Assembly (NCBI RefSeq): GCF_900113685.1
Contig: NZ_FOQG01000004.1
Location: 1 to 64,000, forward strand
Reading direction: 5' to 3'
Length of the DNA stretch: 64,000 nucleotides
From: Nocardioides psychrotolerans
GTDB lineage: Bacteria; Actinomycetota; Actinomycetes; Propionibacteriales; Nocardioidaceae
Positions 63,618 to 64,000 of the stretch are shown one piece after another; position 1 is the first letter of the stretch; the number at the start of each line of letters is the position of its first letter. Below the pieces are notes generated by a model, which had not been told where the DNA came from, ran no database searches, and saw nothing but the letters and a program-made list of their open reading frames with translations. Both the position numbers and the translations under genes were made by a program.

Positions 63618-64000
63618 CGTCGGCCCCCACGACCGAGCCGGGCCTCACGACCTCGCCACCGCAGACCCCGGGGGAGGCGCCGGGACGGGTCGCTCCGCGT
63701 CCGCGCCGCGTCGTACCCCTGTGGGGCTGGCTTGTGGCCGTCGTCGTGATCTGGTGGGTGGCATCGAGGATCGGTGACGGCAGGGCGGTGCTCTACCTGC
63801 CGGGGCAGGAGACCACCGACTTCCAGGACCGCTTCACCGACCTCAAGGCCGACCTGATCGCGGGGCGCGACACCAACGTGCTGATGCAGGTGGTCGGCGC
63901 GGTGTCCGACGCCTTCAACGGGGTGGTCGAGCAACTGCAGGGGCTCGTCTCCACCCCGGACCTGCCGCGCCCGGTCCCTCAGATCGGCTGGCTGGGTGTG
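63614..64000 (+). CDS. proW: Betaine/choline ABC transporter permease, N-terminal part (cut by window edge)
   Basis: GTG 63614 overlaps the ProV stop (GTGA). The visible 129 residues have a Pro/Thr-rich cytosolic start, one membrane helix ([19 protein letters not shown]) and a soluble stretch [20 protein letters not shown]. The frame is open to the window end. By position and the first-helix layout it is the ProW/OpuAB-type permease; the conserved core and the substrate-binding protein gene would lie beyond the edge. Confidence 0.75.
   Translation, partial: MTSAPTTEPGLTTSPPQTPGEAPGRVAPRPRRVVPLWGWLVAVVVIWWVASRIGDGRAVLYLPGQETTDFQDRFTDLKADLIAGRDTNVLMQVVGAVSDAFNGVVEQLQGLVSTPDLPRPVPQIGWLGV

Overview
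The window reads as chromosomal DNA of a high-GC actinomycete. Codon third positions are strongly G/C, GTG starts are common, and ATGA/TGATG/GTGA stop-start overlaps link most operons. The gene families (DHA2 exporters, LuxR/MalT-type large regulators, IclR regulators, narGHJI with two NarK carriers) suggest Nocardioidaceae, probably Nocardioides; this assignment is inference from gene content.

Layout. (1) 1-2430: an insertion-sequence graveyard with an IS110 transposase tail, an IS3-type transposase fragment, a frameshifted and internally deleted IS1380-type transposase and a possible CHAT-domain tail. (2) 2512-4629: a Tat-exported phosphocholine-type phospholipase C. (3) 5001-9779 (minus): a five-gene operon of ABC-2 ATPase, permease, secreted protein, OmpR-type regulator and histidine kinase. 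(4) 9980-14452: a decayed stretch with an MFS fragment, an intact PAS kinase, fragments of a sugar-epimerase-like gene, a frameshifted membrane gene and a broken TetR gene, then an intact NmrA/MarR divergent pair followed by a broken SDR gene. (5) 14537-16815: M20 peptidase with divergent LysR regulator. (6) 17057-21895: a sensory cluster encoding a B12-binding protein with CarH-like motifs, a PAS histidine kinase, a single-domain response regulator and a PAS protein with an Asn in its H-box. It ends in an ORF that carries KaiC-like and two KaiB-like fragments. A broken GAF kinase gene lies next to it on the other strand. (7) 22200-31210: ABC exporter, small membrane-protein operon, MalT-like regulator, XRE-cupin regulator, thioredoxin-reductase-like flavoprotein. 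(8) 31262-41433: quinone oxidoreductase-like protein, membrane-anchored alpha/beta hydrolase, LuxR-family ATPase regulator, HD-domain protein, DHA2 exporter, and a CYTH-CHAD protein overlapping a ParA-like ATPase. (9) 41437-53751: nitrate respiration (two NarK carriers, narGHJI), with hemerythrin, cupin and GNAT genes downstream. (10) 53777-64000: choline/glycine-betaine catabolism (IclR, Rieske ferredoxin, ferredoxin reductase, Rieske oxygenase, PurU, second IclR, betaine-aldehyde dehydrogenase, choline dehydrogenase, ProV-type ATPase and the start of its permease).

How the genes work together. The last region forms a coherent pathway: uptake of a quaternary amine, oxidation of choline to betaine aldehyde and glycine betaine, Rieske-type N-demethylation with a dedicated electron chain, and one-carbon handling by PurU. 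The nar region is a complete respiratory nitrate reductase with transport, and a DosR-like box lies between its divergent arms. The most unusual region is 17197-21570. There a corrinoid, possibly light-sensing, protein is translationally coupled to a histidine kinase, next to a response regulator, a PAS protein and the fused remains of a kaiC-kaiB-kaiB locus.
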